Positions 48,403 to 57,172 are shown, counted from the stretch's first letter. The stretch is 64,000 nt of DNA from Candidatus Delongbacteria bacterium (GCA_041675285.1 JBAYTZ010000009.1:84766-148765); one strand, 5' to 3'. Numbers and translations: made by a program. The notes: generated from the letters alone by a model not told the origin.

Positions 48403-48654
48403 CCTAGTTTGGGCCGGGGTTGGGATGGGCTCAGACCCGAGCTCTTCTTGCGCACGAAGACTCAACGACTCGAAGACGGATGGTTCACGTGAGGTGTCGA
48501 TCGCCAGAACTTTGATGGAGCGAGGTGAAGCGCGCAGCGCTGAACCAGAACCAGGTGGTGACGCCGTCAGGCGGAACCGAGTACATGGAGCCAGGCAGCC
48601 CATGCGTCGGCCAGCGGAAGCCCGCCGGGAGGCGGGCTGACTCTGGACGTTGAG

Positions 48655-48703
48655 AAAAAGCGCCTCTTTGGCGCCACCTTTCTGGCGCAAGCAGAAAGGT
48701 GGC
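48655..48703 (-). terminator. Tandem hairpin and terminator ending the PD40 gene cluster
   Basis: Read on the minus strand, a perfect 12-bp hairpin (GCCACCTTTCTG / CAGAAAGGTGGC, loop 7, at 48673-48703) is followed at once by GCGCC-AAAGA-GGCGC and TTTTT (48655-48674). It lies 44 bases after the stop of the last gene. Confidence 0.9.
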
Positions 48704-48746
48704 AAACAAGGCGCCCGGCAAGTGAATGTGTCAAGGTGCCGTTCGA

Positions 48747-49715
48747 TCAGGGCTTAGGCACGACCCCTGCCGTGCCGCGCAGGTACAGGTCCCACTGGCC
48801 GTTGCTGCGACCCACAAAAGCGAGGCCGGCGCCGTCCGGCGACCAAGCCGGTGACATGTCCGCCTCGCGCCCTTCCAGCGGCAGGCGCGTCCAGTCCGCG
48901 GCCGAGAGGCCCCGCAGACTCAGCTGGCCGCCCTGATCAGGCTGCAGAGTGGCCACGGCCCAACCCTGGGCTTCGTGCCAGTCGGGGTGTCCCAGGGTGA
49001 GGCTGCTGTCTACCAGGGCCGTCTCCAGCCCCTGGGCGCCCAGCCAGCCCAGGCTGTGCGGACCCAGCCGCAGGGCCACGCCCCGCGGGCCGGGGACGGG
49101 CGATGCCAGCCGGCCCGGCTCGCTCAGCTGGGTCAGGCTGCCGTCTTCCAGGTTGACGCGGAACAGCGCGCACTGGCGCTCTTCGTCCGCCAGATCCCGC
49201 CGCTCGTCCACGCGGTCCGAGAGGAAGATCACCGAGCGTCCGTCCGCTTCGAAGCGCGGGAACCAGTCGTCGGCCCCGTGCGCCGCCAGGATGCGGCCCT
49301 GCTTGCCTTCGCGGTCCAGCAGCAGGATCTCGCGCGGCGGATCCGCGTCCAGGGTGGGCACGTGGACCGTGCAGACGATCCAGCGCCCGTCCGGCGACCA
49401 GCTGGGATCCTCCTCGGCTTCCGGCGTGTCGGTGATCCGCTGGGGACGGCCGTCGGCCAGATCCAGGAAGTAGAGTTCCCAGTTGCCGTCGCTGTTGTTC
49501 TGGTAGATCAGGGCCCGCCCGTCGGCGGAAAAGGCGGGCGCCAACTGGTCGGAACTGGAGTCCGTCAGCCGGCGAGCCGGTTGGTTCCAGTCGGGAGCCG
49601 TCCGCGCGGCAGGGTCGGGCTTGCCTCCCGCTCCGCCGGGGCCGGCACAACTTCCCAGCACCAGGCAGAGTCCGGCGCAGACGCCACCCTGCCACACCCG
49701 CCGTGATCGGATCAT
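48747..49715 (-). CDS. PD40/TolB-like beta-propeller lipoprotein
   Basis: The 322-residue protein has a lipoprotein signal (CLVLGSC, Cys near residue 23) and repeated TolB-type WD40/PD40 blades. Examples are PAFSADGRALIYQNNSDGNWELYFLDLADG, PSWSPDGRWIVCTV, PRFEADGRSVIFLSDR and PAWSPDGAGLAFVGRSNGQWDLYL. TolB-like propellers bind proteins in the periplasm. GGGGAGG is close to the ATG. It is the last gene of a FecR / LPP20-like / SLH cluster and is followed by a strong terminator. Confidence 0.82.
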   Translation of the reverse strand: MIRSRRVWQGGVCAGLCLVLGSCAGPGGAGGKPDPAARTAPDWNQPARRLTDSSSDQLAPAFSADGRALIYQNNSDGNWELYFLDLADGRPQRITDTPEAEEDPSWSPDGRWIVCTVHVPTLDADPPREILLLDREGKQGRILAAHGADDWFPRFEADGRSVIFLSDRVDERRDLADEERQCALFRVNLEDGSLTQLSEPGRLASPVPGPRGVALRLGPHSLGWLGAQGLETALVDSSLTLGHPDWHEAQGWAVATLQPDQGGQLSLRGLSAADWTRLPLEGREADMSPAWSPDGAGLAFVGRSNGQWDLYLRGTAGVVPKP

Positions 49716-49769
49716 GCAGCCTCCCCTGACGGCCGGCGGGGCATCCGCCGGCCCTGGACCACCACCAGG

Positions 49770-50915
49770 CTAGAAGCTCTGGCGCAGGATGTTCTGGAAC
49801 TGGCGGATGCCCAGCAGGGCCTCCGCGCCGGACACGCTGCCGACCGGCTGGAAATTGCCCGTGCTCAGGTCCGCCTGCAGGATGCCGCGCGAGGCACAGA
49901 GGGCGGCGGCGTTGTAAGACGGGTGGCTGGAACTCAAGTCGGGAAACATGCTGGTCTCGCCGAAGTGGGCCGTGGCCAGCTTGGGATCCCCGCTCACCGC
50001 CACGAGGATGTCCGTGACGATCATGGCGAACTCGCCGCGGCTCAGGGTGGCTTCCGGCTCGAAAGCGCCGGCCGCGCCCAGGCCCATCCCGTTCACGCGC
50101 AGGACATCCTCGATCCAGCTCTTGGCCCAGTGGCTCTGAATGTCCGCCGGGCTTAACCGCTCAGCTTCAACTGTTTTGGCGTCCGGGGCGCTGAAACTGG
50201 CGTTGGCGGGCTTCTTGCGCTTGTCCATCACTTCGGGCAGTTTCAATTCCTCCACCAGCAAGACGGCCATGTCCGCCCGGTCAATTTTCTCCACCAGGGC
50301 GATCTTGGAGCTGACCCGCGTGCCCGGCTTGGCCCGCAGGATGGTGTTGCAGGTGGCCATGGCCTTGTCGGCGGGCGCCGACCAGTCGCCGCGCTTGGAG
50401 ACCACCACGCCGAACTCGCTCACGGCGGTCTGGAAATCCAGGTTCTCCATCGCCGTGCGTCCCCGCCAGAAGCTGACCTGCTCCGCCGGGGCGCCCAGCT
50501 CGGCCGCCTTCTCCAGGCTCTTCTGGCTGTCCTTGTACCAATCCTCGGGCTGCACGCGGGACAGCACGCGGGCCTGGATCATCCAGGCCTGCCAACGGTT
50601 GTCCGCCATGTCCACGGCCTCGCGCGCCGTCTTCAGGGCCACCTTGCCGCCCTCCGGAGTCTCGGCCAGCAGCAGGGCCTTGGCCGCATGGGCCATGTAG
50701 TATTTGGGATCCAGGCCCAGGGCCCGGTCGAACTCCGCCCGGGCACCGTCCAGCTCCCCGCGGTCCAGCAGGCGCAGGCCCTGGTCCACGTGGGTCTGGG
50801 GCGTATCCAGCAGGGATTCCGATTTGAGGGGAGCCTTGGCGCAGCCCTGCAGGCCCGCCAGGATCAGGCAACCCAACAGGCAGCCCAGGCCGCCCAGGAA
50901 GCGCAGTGACTTCAT
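49770..50915 (-). CDS. TPR lipoprotein with SLH domain
   Basis: The 381-residue protein has a lipobox (LILAGLQGC, Cys near residue 25). TPR units follow (HVDQGLRLLDRGELDGARAEFDRAL and so on), and a C-terminal S-layer homology region has SPADIQSHWAKSWIEDVL, EATLSRGEFAMIVTDIL and FPDLSSSHPSYNAAALCASRGIL. SLH domains usually bind cell-wall polymers. In a Gram-negative lipoprotein this suggests an envelope-bridging or peptidoglycan-linked role. I chose the ATG at 50915 because the signal peptide begins there. Confidence 0.8.
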   Translation of the reverse strand: MKSLRFLGGLGCLLGCLILAGLQGCAKAPLKSESLLDTPQTHVDQGLRLLDRGELDGARAEFDRALGLDPKYYMAHAAKALLLAETPEGGKVALKTAREAVDMADNRWQAWMIQARVLSRVQPEDWYKDSQKSLEKAAELGAPAEQVSFWRGRTAMENLDFQTAVSEFGVVVSKRGDWSAPADKAMATCNTILRAKPGTRVSSKIALVEKIDRADMAVLLVEELKLPEVMDKRKKPANASFSAPDAKTVEAERLSPADIQSHWAKSWIEDVLRVNGMGLGAAGAFEPEATLSRGEFAMIVTDILVAVSGDPKLATAHFGETSMFPDLSSSHPSYNAAALCASRGILQADLSTGNFQPVGSVSGAEALLGIRQFQNILRQSF

Positions 50916-50932
50916 CTTCCCGCTCCTGTCCG

Positions 50933-51751
50933 CTAGTCCACCACCACCAGCACGCGACACTCCGTGAGGAACTTCAAGTTCTCACTCAGGGCGTGCAGGA
51001 TCTTGCCGTCCTTGTCCGCGATGATCATGTCGGCCTTCTGCTCGCCCTTGACACTCTTGGCTTTCACCAGCAGGGGGCGCGTGCCGACCCGGTCCTGGAA
51101 CTGCTTGACCTGGTCCACGCTCTTGACGTAGCCCACCAGGCCGTTCTTCAGCGCCCAATCCCGGTCCACCCAGGCGTTGCCGTAGATCTCCTCGCCGGAC
51201 TCCGAGAGGATGCGCGGCGCCAGCGCGGGCCGCAGGTTCAGGCCCGAGCAATCCACCACCAGGCCCGTGTAGATGGAATTCGTGGGGTCCACGTCGCTGT
51301 ACTGGATGGGCACGGGCGTCCCGTCCTGGAAGGGCAGCTCGCCCAGCAGGGCGTTCTGCAGGTCGGCGCCCAGCGCCATCTCCACCGTCAGCTCCAGCGA
51401 GCCGTCGCTCAGGTAGACGGGTTCGCCCACCTCGCGGAAGTTTCGGCAGATGCCCCGCACCTCGGTCTGGATGCGGTCGTTGTCCAGCATGTAGTCCTGC
51501 ACCGTGGTCTCGGAGGTCAGCGTCATGCCTTCGACCGTCTCAAGGATCTTGCGCAGGGCGTCGGCCCGGGCCACCCGGATCTGGCCGGCCCGCCCGCCTT
51601 TGGGACCGGGCATCCCGATGCCCTTGGCCCGGATCATCCGGCCCTGCCAGTCCACGCTGCCACTGGCCGATTCCTGCATGACCTGGGCCTGGGCTCCGAT
51701 GATGCCCAAGGCCAGCACGATGACCGCGCCCAAGCGGATTCCGCGCAGCAT
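50933..51751 (-). CDS. Secreted LPP20/FlgT-like protein
   Basis: The 272-residue protein has a signal peptide (about 1-21, cleavage near AQA-QVM). The N-terminal half contains VDWQGRMIRAKGIGMPG, RVARADALRKILETVEGMTL and VRGICRNFREVGEPVYLSDGSLELTVEM, the layout of LPP20 / FlgT N-terminal-like domains found in flagellar and envelope proteins. The C-terminal half (TGLVVDCSGLNLRPALAPRIL) also resembles a recurring secreted domain. AAGGAGG gives a strong start. It lies between the FecR gene and the SLH lipoprotein; its role is unknown, probably envelope-structural. Confidence 0.7.
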   Translation of the reverse strand: MLRGIRLGAVIVLALGIIGAQAQVMQESASGSVDWQGRMIRAKGIGMPGPKGGRAGQIRVARADALRKILETVEGMTLTSETTVQDYMLDNDRIQTEVRGICRNFREVGEPVYLSDGSLELTVEMALGADLQNALLGELPFQDGTPVPIQYSDVDPTNSIYTGLVVDCSGLNLRPALAPRILSESGEEIYGNAWVDRDWALKNGLVGYVKSVDQVKQFQDRVGTRPLLVKAKSVKGEQKADMIIADKDGKILHALSENLKFLTECRVLVVVD

Positions 51752-51800
51752 GGTCGCCTCCTTCCTGATGTGAACCGCGCCCCGCTCCCGACCGGCCTGG

Positions 51801-52673
51801 TCAGCGTGTGGGGGCGCCGGCATTGCGTTCCTGATTCCAGCGGATCCAGTCCGAATTCTCCTTGGCCTGCAGCGCTCCGGCTGCCTGCACGCGGCCGTCG
51901 GACCCGATCCGGATCTCTTGATTGGTCTTGACGATCACCAGCCACTCCCGCAGCGAGACCTCGTGCGGCCCGGGCACCGGGACGGGACCGCCCACGGGCG
52001 TCGGCGCGCGGGTCAGGCCCCTGGGCTTGGGCGCCTTGAGCAGGCTGCGCAGAGAATCCACCGTCAGCGTGGGTCGCTGCCCGCGCAGGGACTCCCGATC
52101 CGCGGCCACGCGCACCTCGCCGTGCAGGACGGAGAGCACGGTCTCCTGGCGCTCGTTCACAGCCACGCGCAGACCTGTCCCCGTGATGGCCGCGCCCATC
52201 ACGCGGGAACCCACGCTGAACTCGTCCTCCTCGTCCAGGCCGTTCAGCTCGGCCCAGAGCTCGCCCTGCTCCAACTGCAGGTCCACGCGCAGCGCGGCGT
52301 CCTGTTCTTCTTGCGCCAGCCGATCCAGTCGCAAAGTCGTCGAAGGCGCCAGGCGCAGCAGGTTGCGGGATTGGAACTCGATTTCCGCCCGGCCCCGCGG
52401 ACCCGTGCGGACGCGGTCGCCCTCGGCCACATGGCTGCGCAGCGGCGCGTCCAGCCAGTCCGCCGCGCGCTCGGGGAAGCGGGCCAGCAGGCCCTCCCGG
52501 TAGCTCACCAGGCCCAGGCCGGCATCCTCCGGTGCGGACATCGATGAATCCTGGGCAGTCACCGGAGTGGGGGCCGCGGCAGCCCGGGTGCGGTCGAACT
52601 CCTGGGCGTGGAGCGGCCACCGGGCGCTGCCCAGCACGGCCAGTAGGATGAGCAAGGAAGTCAGCTGATTCAT
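51801..52673 (-). CDS. Secreted FecR-domain protein
   Basis: The 290-residue protein has a signal peptide (residues 1-22). A FecR domain (about 60-165) shows SHVAEGDRVRTGPRGRAEIEF, NLLRLAPSTTLRL, QLEQGELWAEL, and an immunity-like strand region with SVLHGEVRV. A Pro-rich linker and a short C-terminal region (SDGRVQAAGAL) end it. No transmembrane anti-sigma helix or sigma factor is nearby, so it is not the classical iron sensor. It heads its own promoter unit after rpe. Confidence 0.78.
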   Translation of the reverse strand: MNQLTSLLILLAVLGSARWPLHAQEFDRTRAAAAPTPVTAQDSSMSAPEDAGLGLVSYREGLLARFPERAADWLDAPLRSHVAEGDRVRTGPRGRAEIEFQSRNLLRLAPSTTLRLDRLAQEEQDAALRVDLQLEQGELWAELNGLDEEDEFSVGSRVMGAAITGTGLRVAVNERQETVLSVLHGEVRVAADRESLRGQRPTLTVDSLRSLLKAPKPRGLTRAPTPVGGPVPVPGPHEVSLREWLVIVKTNQEIRIGSDGRVQAAGALQAKENSDWIRWNQERNAGAPTR

Positions 52674-52705
52674 GATGGGCCATGCACTCCCGGAAGCACG
52701 GGGAA

Positions 52706-52734
52706 AGTGTAGCGATTCAGCCTGCCGCGAGCAA
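52706..52734 (-). promoter_or_regulatory. Probable promoter of the FecR cluster
   Basis: On the minus strand TTGCTC and TACACT are 17 bases apart, in the 86-base gap after rpe. The start would be about 27 bases before the FecR ATG. Confidence 0.5.
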
Positions 52735-52759
52735 GGTTCGGCCGCTGCCCGGGCGGGTC

Positions 52760-53437
52760 TCACGCCGAACTCCACCCGCAGGCGGCCTGGGCCTGGAGGC
52801 GCAGCTCGCCGATGGCCGAAGCCAGGTCGGGCTGGCGGAAGAGCGCGGAGCCGGCCACCAGAATCTCCGCCCCGGCGGCCGCGCAGCGCCCTCCCGAAAG
52901 GGCGTCCACGCCGCCGTCCACCTGGATGGGCGCCGGGCAGCCCAGCCCGTCCAGCAGGGCGCGCGTGCGCCGGATCTTCTCCAGCACGGGCTCGTGGAAG
53001 GCCTGGCCGCCGTAGCCCGGATTGACGCTCATCAGCAGCACAAAGTCCAGGTGCGGGGTCAGCCAGCGCAGGGCCTCCGGATCGGTGCCCGGATTCAGCG
53101 CCAGTCCGGCCCGACAGCCCAGGGCCCGGATCTGCTGCAGCAGGCGGTCCGGATGCGGGCCGGCCTCCAGGTGCACGGAGATCCAGTCCGCGCCGGCCCG
53201 GGCGAAGGGTTCCAGGAAGGGTCCGGGAGCGCTCAGCATCAGGTGCACGTCCAGCGGCAGCGCGCTGCGGCTGCGGACGGCGCGCACGAACTCCGGCCCG
53301 TAGCTCAGGTTGGGCACGAAGTGGCCGTCCATGATGTCCAGGTGCAAGAGGTCCGCCGCGCCGCTGGCGCAGTGGTCCAGCTGCTCGGCCAGCCGGAACA
53401 GGTCCGCCGAGAGCAGCGAGGGCGCGATCTGGATCAT
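52760..53437 (-). CDS. rpe: Ribulose-phosphate 3-epimerase
   Basis: Rpe interconverts ribulose 5-phosphate and xylulose 5-phosphate in the pentose phosphate and Calvin routes. The 225-residue TIM-barrel protein has IAPSLLSADL, the metal and catalytic HLDIMDGHFVPN, DVHLM, SVNPGYGGQAF and QVDGGV. AAGGAG lies six bases before the ATG. The gene overlaps the preceding PASTA gene by four bases (ATGA). Confidence 0.95.
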   Translation of the reverse strand: MIQIAPSLLSADLFRLAEQLDHCASGAADLLHLDIMDGHFVPNLSYGPEFVRAVRSRSALPLDVHLMLSAPGPFLEPFARAGADWISVHLEAGPHPDRLLQQIRALGCRAGLALNPGTDPEALRWLTPHLDFVLLMSVNPGYGGQAFHEPVLEKIRRTRALLDGLGCPAPIQVDGGVDALSGGRCAAAGAEILVAGSALFRQPDLASAIGELRLQAQAACGWSSA

Positions 53438-54219
53438 GGTTGGCTCCTTTCCTTGAAGCGCAGGTCCACGGCCGAGCCCGGCACCAGCGGGGTGCCCGGC
53501 GCCGGATCCTGCTCCAGCACCGTCAGGCCCGTCTCCTCCCCGGCCAGGGCGTCCACGAAGCCCACGGCCAGGCCGGCGCGTTCCAGCCACTGCCCGGCCT
53601 CCAGGCGGCCCAGGCCCAGCACGCTGGGGGTCGAAACCCACTCCGGGGCCGGTCCCAGGCTGAGGGTCAGCGACACCCGGTCCCCGGGCGTCAGGCTGTC
53701 GCCGGGCGCGGGCAGTTGCGCGACGATGCAGCCCTCGCCGAAGCGCTCGTCGTGGCGCCAATGCCGGGCCAGGGTGTCCTCCTCCAGGCGCGCGTCGCCC
53801 AGCAAGCCCAGCGCCTGGCGCAGCGTCGCGCCCTGCAGGTCGGGCACGCGCATCAGGCGCCCGCCCGTCGAGACCGTAAGCAGGACCGAGCGCCCACTTT
53901 TTGAGAGCCGCCCGGGTCGCGGATACTGGCCCATTACGGCACCCGCAGCGTAGCGCCCGGCGGGATCGGGCCGGCGCGCCTCCACCACCGGCTCGAAGCC
54001 GGCCTGGCGCAGGGACTGCTCCGCCTCGGGCAGGCTCAGGCCCAGCACGCCCGGAGTCAGGGTCTCGGCGCCCTGGCGCGTGATCCGCGGCATCACCAGG
54101 AAGTCCAGCACCAGCAGGAGCAGCAGCAGTAGGCCCAGCAGCAGGCCGGCCAGGCCGCCCAGCCGGAAGAGCCGGGAGCCCGTCTCCTCCCGGGGCTGCG
54201 GGGCAAGATTGCGTCTCAT
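53434..54219 (-). CDS. Membrane protein with three PASTA domains
   Basis: The 261-residue protein has a short cytoplasmic N-terminus, one transmembrane helix (about 20-43, LLGLLLLLLLVLDFL) and three PASTA repeats. They start at about residues 57 (GVLGLSLPEAEQSLRQAGF), 123 (RVPDLQGATLRQAL) and 190 (STPSVLGLGRLEAG). PASTA domains bind muropeptides or beta-lactams and usually occur in Ser/Thr kinases or penicillin-binding proteins. Here no kinase or transpeptidase is fused. It lies between rsmB and rpe with ATGA overlaps, a neighbourhood seen in FCB-type genomes. Confidence 0.87.
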   Translation of the reverse strand: MRRNLAPQPREETGSRLFRLGGLAGLLLGLLLLLLLVLDFLVMPRITRQGAETLTPGVLGLSLPEAEQSLRQAGFEPVVEARRPDPAGRYAAGAVMGQYPRPGRLSKSGRSVLLTVSTGGRLMRVPDLQGATLRQALGLLGDARLEEDTLARHWRHDERFGEGCIVAQLPAPGDSLTPGDRVSLTLSLGPAPEWVSTPSVLGLGRLEAGQWLERAGLAVGFVDALAGEETGLTVLEQDPAPGTPLVPGSAVDLRFKERSQP

Positions 54220-55529
54220 GCGCGCGTTTCCGTCCCGATTTTCTCCACCGCCGCGGCCCAGGCGCCGCCGGCCCCCGGTCGGCCCGCGGGCTGGCGCCCC
54301 GGGCGCTGCCAGGGAATCCAGGACCAGCCGCCCGCCGCGTCGCGGAAGGTCGCGGGCACCAGCTCGGGCCGCACCACCAGCTCCGGATGCCGGGCCAGCA
54401 GCGCCTCCAGCTGCCCGGCATTCTCGCGCGGGTCCAGGCTGCAGGTGCTGTAGACCAGCCGGCCCCCCGGCGCCAGCAGGGCGACCGCCTGCTCCAGCAG
54501 TTCGCGCTGGAGGGTCAACAGCTCGGTCGTCGCCCCGGCGCCCTTGGCCAAAATCTCCGGCCGGTGTCCCACGCTGCCCGAGCCCGAGCAGGGCGCGTCC
54601 AGCAGAATGCGCGGCCAGGCCTCGCCCTGGAACTCGCGCCCGTCCGCCACCACCAGCCGGCCCCGGCCGTCCAGCCGCCGCGCCAGGGCCCGGGCCCGCC
54701 CGGCATGGGCCTCCACCAGGGTCAGGTCCAGGGCGGGATCGGCCTCCAGCAGGGCCAGCGCCTTGCCCCCCGGCGCGGCGCAGAGGTCCAGCACGCGGCT
54801 GCCCGGCGGCGGGTCCAGCAGGGCCAGCGCGCCCCAGACACTCAGGTCCTGCACGGCCAGCCGGCCGTCCTGCAGCGGGGCCAGGGCGTCCAGCCCGCCC
54901 GCGGGCAGGCTGCGCAGCCGCAAGTAGCGCGGGCACTCCGGCGCGGCGACGGGCTCCAGGCCCGCCTCGCGCAGCTCGGCCAAGGCCCCGGCCGGCGACC
55001 AGCGGGCCAGATTCACGCGCAGCCAGGTGCCGCGCTCCCGGAACAGCTGATGGCGCAGGCCCGCCAGGGCGGCCGGTTGCAGCGCGTCCTCGCCGTCCAG
55101 GCTGCGCAGCAGCTCGAGGAACCAGGGCGGAAAATCCCCCGGAGTCGGGCGGGCGGCGGGCAGGGCCTGCTCACGCAGCCAGCCGCGCAGCACGCCGTTC
55201 ACCAGGCTGCGCTCCTGGGGCGAGCGCTCCTGCAGGGCGTCCAGCAGTTCATTGAGGACGGCGTGGGGGGCGTGGCCGTCTTCCAGCAGGGTGAGGCCCA
55301 GCCGCAGGGCGGCGCGCAGCAGGGGCCGCGGGCGCTGACGCAGGCGCGGCGCCAGCAGGGCCGCGTGGCGCGGGGCGTTCTCCAGTGCCAGCCGCCAAAG
55401 GGCCGTGTGCCGGGCGCGCTCCGCGCCCGTCCAGCCGCTCTCGTCCCTCAGCCGGGCCTGCAGCAGCCGGTCGCTCCAGCCGCCGCCTTCCAGCCGGGCC
55501 AGATCCTCCAGCAGGGCCTTGAGATCCAT
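54216..55529 (-). CDS. rsmB: 16S rRNA m5C967 methyltransferase
   Basis: RsmB (Sun) makes 5-methylcytosine at position 967 of 16S rRNA. The 437-residue protein has an N-terminal NusB-like helical domain (residues about 1-130, HAVLNELLDAL, LVNGVLRGW). The Rossmann methyltransferase domain carries VLDLCAAPGGKALAL for SAM binding, LLDAPCSGSGSVG with one catalytic Cys, and VYSTCSLDPRENAGQ with the other. It follows the lipoate ligase-like gene by three bases and overlaps the PASTA gene. Confidence 0.94.
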   Translation of the reverse strand: MDLKALLEDLARLEGGGWSDRLLQARLRDESGWTGAERARHTALWRLALENAPRHAALLAPRLRQRPRPLLRAALRLGLTLLEDGHAPHAVLNELLDALQERSPQERSLVNGVLRGWLREQALPAARPTPGDFPPWFLELLRSLDGEDALQPAALAGLRHQLFRERGTWLRVNLARWSPAGALAELREAGLEPVAAPECPRYLRLRSLPAGGLDALAPLQDGRLAVQDLSVWGALALLDPPPGSRVLDLCAAPGGKALALLEADPALDLTLVEAHAGRARALARRLDGRGRLVVADGREFQGEAWPRILLDAPCSGSGSVGHRPEILAKGAGATTELLTLQRELLEQAVALLAPGGRLVYSTCSLDPRENAGQLEALLARHPELVVRPELVPATFRDAAGGWSWIPWQRPGRQPAGRPGAGGAWAAAVEKIGTETRA

Positions 55530-55532
55530 CGG

Positions 55533-56390
55533 TCAGTCCCGGCCGGGCAGACGGACGGCGCCGGCCTCGGGCCGGAAGGCCTCCGCCCACTCGTGGGCCA
55601 CGGCCACTTCCTCCGGCCGCAGCTCGTCCTCCGCCAGTTCCAGGCCGTAGGCCTCCTCGAACCCGGCCTTGAGGGCTAGGGCCAGCTCGCCGAATTCCGG
55701 CCGGCGCCCCAGGGCCTCCTCCAGGCAGGTGGTCTCGCGGGCCAGCTTGGCCCGGGCGGCCTCGCGCAGGCGCTCGTCGGCGAAGAACAGCCCGCCGATG
55801 CGCAGGTGGCCGGCAGCCACGATCAGGCTGCCGTGCTGCAGCAAGCCTTCGCGCAGCTGGCGCTGGGCGCTGCCCACCAGTTTGCGGTTGTCCCAGAGGA
55901 CCTCGCTCTGCGCCGTGGAGGCGAAGCACAGGCCGCCGGTCTCCTTGCGGTAGGCGGCGGCCAGATCCACCCGGCGCGCCTCCAGTGCCACGTCCAGGCC
56001 CAGGTGGCGCAGGCCGGCGGCCAGCGCGCGGTTGATCTCCTGGTAGGCCTGGGGCAGATTGCCGCTGTGGAAGGGGGAATCCGCCGGGATGGCCACGCAG
56101 TAGGTCAGCTCCTCGTCGTGCAGCACGGCGCGGCCGCCGGTCTCCCGCCGTACGACGGGCAGGCCCTGGGCAGCGGCCCGGCGGGCCAGATCCTCCGTGT
56201 GGGCCTGGCTGTGGCCCAGCGAGAGCGTGGCGGGGTTCCAGGAATAGCAGCGCAGGGTCAGCGGCGCACGGGGCGCAGCCTTATGCGGGCCGCGCCCCGC
56301 GGCATTGTCCCAGCCGCGGGCCAGCACCGCGTCCACGGCCATGTTCCAGCAGCCGGCGCCGCCGGGATGGAGCAGGAAGCGTCCGTTCAT
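55533..56390 (-). CDS. Lipoate-protein ligase A family protein
   Basis: The 285-residue protein belongs to the biotin/lipoate ligase fold that attaches lipoate or octanoate to lipoyl domains. It shows LRCYSWNPATLSLGHSQ, VVRRETGGRAVLHDEELTYCVA and the catalytic lysine in WDNRKLVGSAQRQ. There is no separate C-terminal LplA domain, so octanoyltransferase (LipM-like) activity is an alternative. The gene overlaps lpxA by four bases (ATGA). Confidence 0.85.
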   Translation of the reverse strand: MNGRFLLHPGGAGCWNMAVDAVLARGWDNAAGRGPHKAAPRAPLTLRCYSWNPATLSLGHSQAHTEDLARRAAAQGLPVVRRETGGRAVLHDEELTYCVAIPADSPFHSGNLPQAYQEINRALAAGLRHLGLDVALEARRVDLAAAYRKETGGLCFASTAQSEVLWDNRKLVGSAQRQLREGLLQHGSLIVAAGHLRIGGLFFADERLREAARAKLARETTCLEEALGRRPEFGELALALKAGFEEAYGLELAEDELRPEEVAVAHEWAEAFRPEAGAVRLPGRD

Positions 56391-57172
56391 CCGCCGATGA
56401 TGCCGCGTTCGGCCTCCTCCAGGAAGCGGATGATCAGCCCGGCGTCCTCGTCCCCGGGCTCGGCGCGCTCTTTCAGCGCCGCCAGGGCCTGGCTGGCGTT
56501 CAGGCTGCCCTTGCCGAAGAAGAGCCGGTAGTGGTCGCGGATGCGCTTCAGGCGCTCGCTGTCGAAGCCCCGGCGCTTCAGGCCCACCAAATTCAGCCCG
56601 GTGAACTTGAGCGGCTTGCCGTTGGCCAGGATGAAGGGCGGGATGTCCTTGACGATCTCCATCCCGCCGCCCACGAAGACGTGGTCGCCGATGCGCACGA
56701 ACTGGTGCACGGCCACCAGGCCGCCCAGGGTGACGCGCTGGCCGATCTTCACGTGGCCGGCCACCTGCACGCCGTTGACCAGGATGCAGCCGTCCCCCAC
56801 CTGGCAGTCGTGGGCCAGGTGGACGTAGGCCATGATCAGGCAGCCCGCGCCGATGCGTGTGGCCCCGGCCTCCGATGTGCCGCGGGAGAGGGTCGTGAAC
56901 TCGCGGATCACCGTGCGTTCGCCCACTTCCAGCACGCTCTCCTCGCCCTGGAATTTGAGGTCCTGGGGCAGGCAGGAGACGCTGGCGCCCTGATGCACCT
57001 CCACGCCCCGGGCCAGCCGCGCGCCGGAGTGGATCACCGCGTGGGGGCCGATCCGGCAGCCGTCGGCCAGGTGGACGTTCTCCTCGATGACGGCGAAGGG
57101 TCCGATCACCACGTCCTCGCCCAGCCGGGCGTCGGCGTGCACCACGGCGGAAGGATGGATCCGCGCGCTCAC
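56387..57172 (-). CDS. lpxA: UDP-N-acetylglucosamine O-acyltransferase
   Basis: LpxA starts lipid A synthesis by moving a hydroxyacyl chain from ACP to UDP-GlcNAc. The 261-residue protein is a left-handed beta helix of hexapeptide repeats: IHPSAVVHADARLGEDVVIG, CRIGPHAVIHSG, the catalytic-His region MAYVHLAHDCQVGDG, and GGLVAVHQFVRIGDH. The C-terminal helical domain includes LKRRGFDSERLKRI. The start is a GTG overlapping the lpxC-fabZ stop (GTGA), which fits the MSARIHPSA family start. Confidence 0.95.
   Translation of the reverse strand: MSARIHPSAVVHADARLGEDVVIGPFAVIEENVHLADGCRIGPHAVIHSGARLARGVEVHQGASVSCLPQDLKFQGEESVLEVGERTVIREFTTLSRGTSEAGATRIGAGCLIMAYVHLAHDCQVGDGCILVNGVQVAGHVKIGQRVTLGGLVAVHQFVRIGDHVFVGGGMEIVKDIPPFILANGKPLKFTGLNLVGLKRRGFDSERLKRIRDHYRLFFGKGSLNASQALAALKERAEPGDEDAGLIIRFLEEAERGIIGG

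Larger units (their letters stand above)
48014..48746 (+). other. Long intergenic region with repeats and a terminator
   Basis: These 733 bases separate the Na/Pi gene and the PD40 lipoprotein gene, both on the minus strand. They hold a palindrome (48076), an AT-rich patch (48317-48355), one copy of a CCACAGAG-type dispersed repeat (48381), an 8-bp hairpin AGCCCGCC / GGCGGGCT (48619-48638) and a tandem hairpin terminator (48655-48703). Short open frames exist, but none has a ribosome site with protein-like content. Confidence 0.65.

Noticed and set aside
48182..48721. Several short open frames in the long intergenic region
   Set aside because: None has a ribosome site, compositional support or family motif, and the region contains repeats and a terminator.
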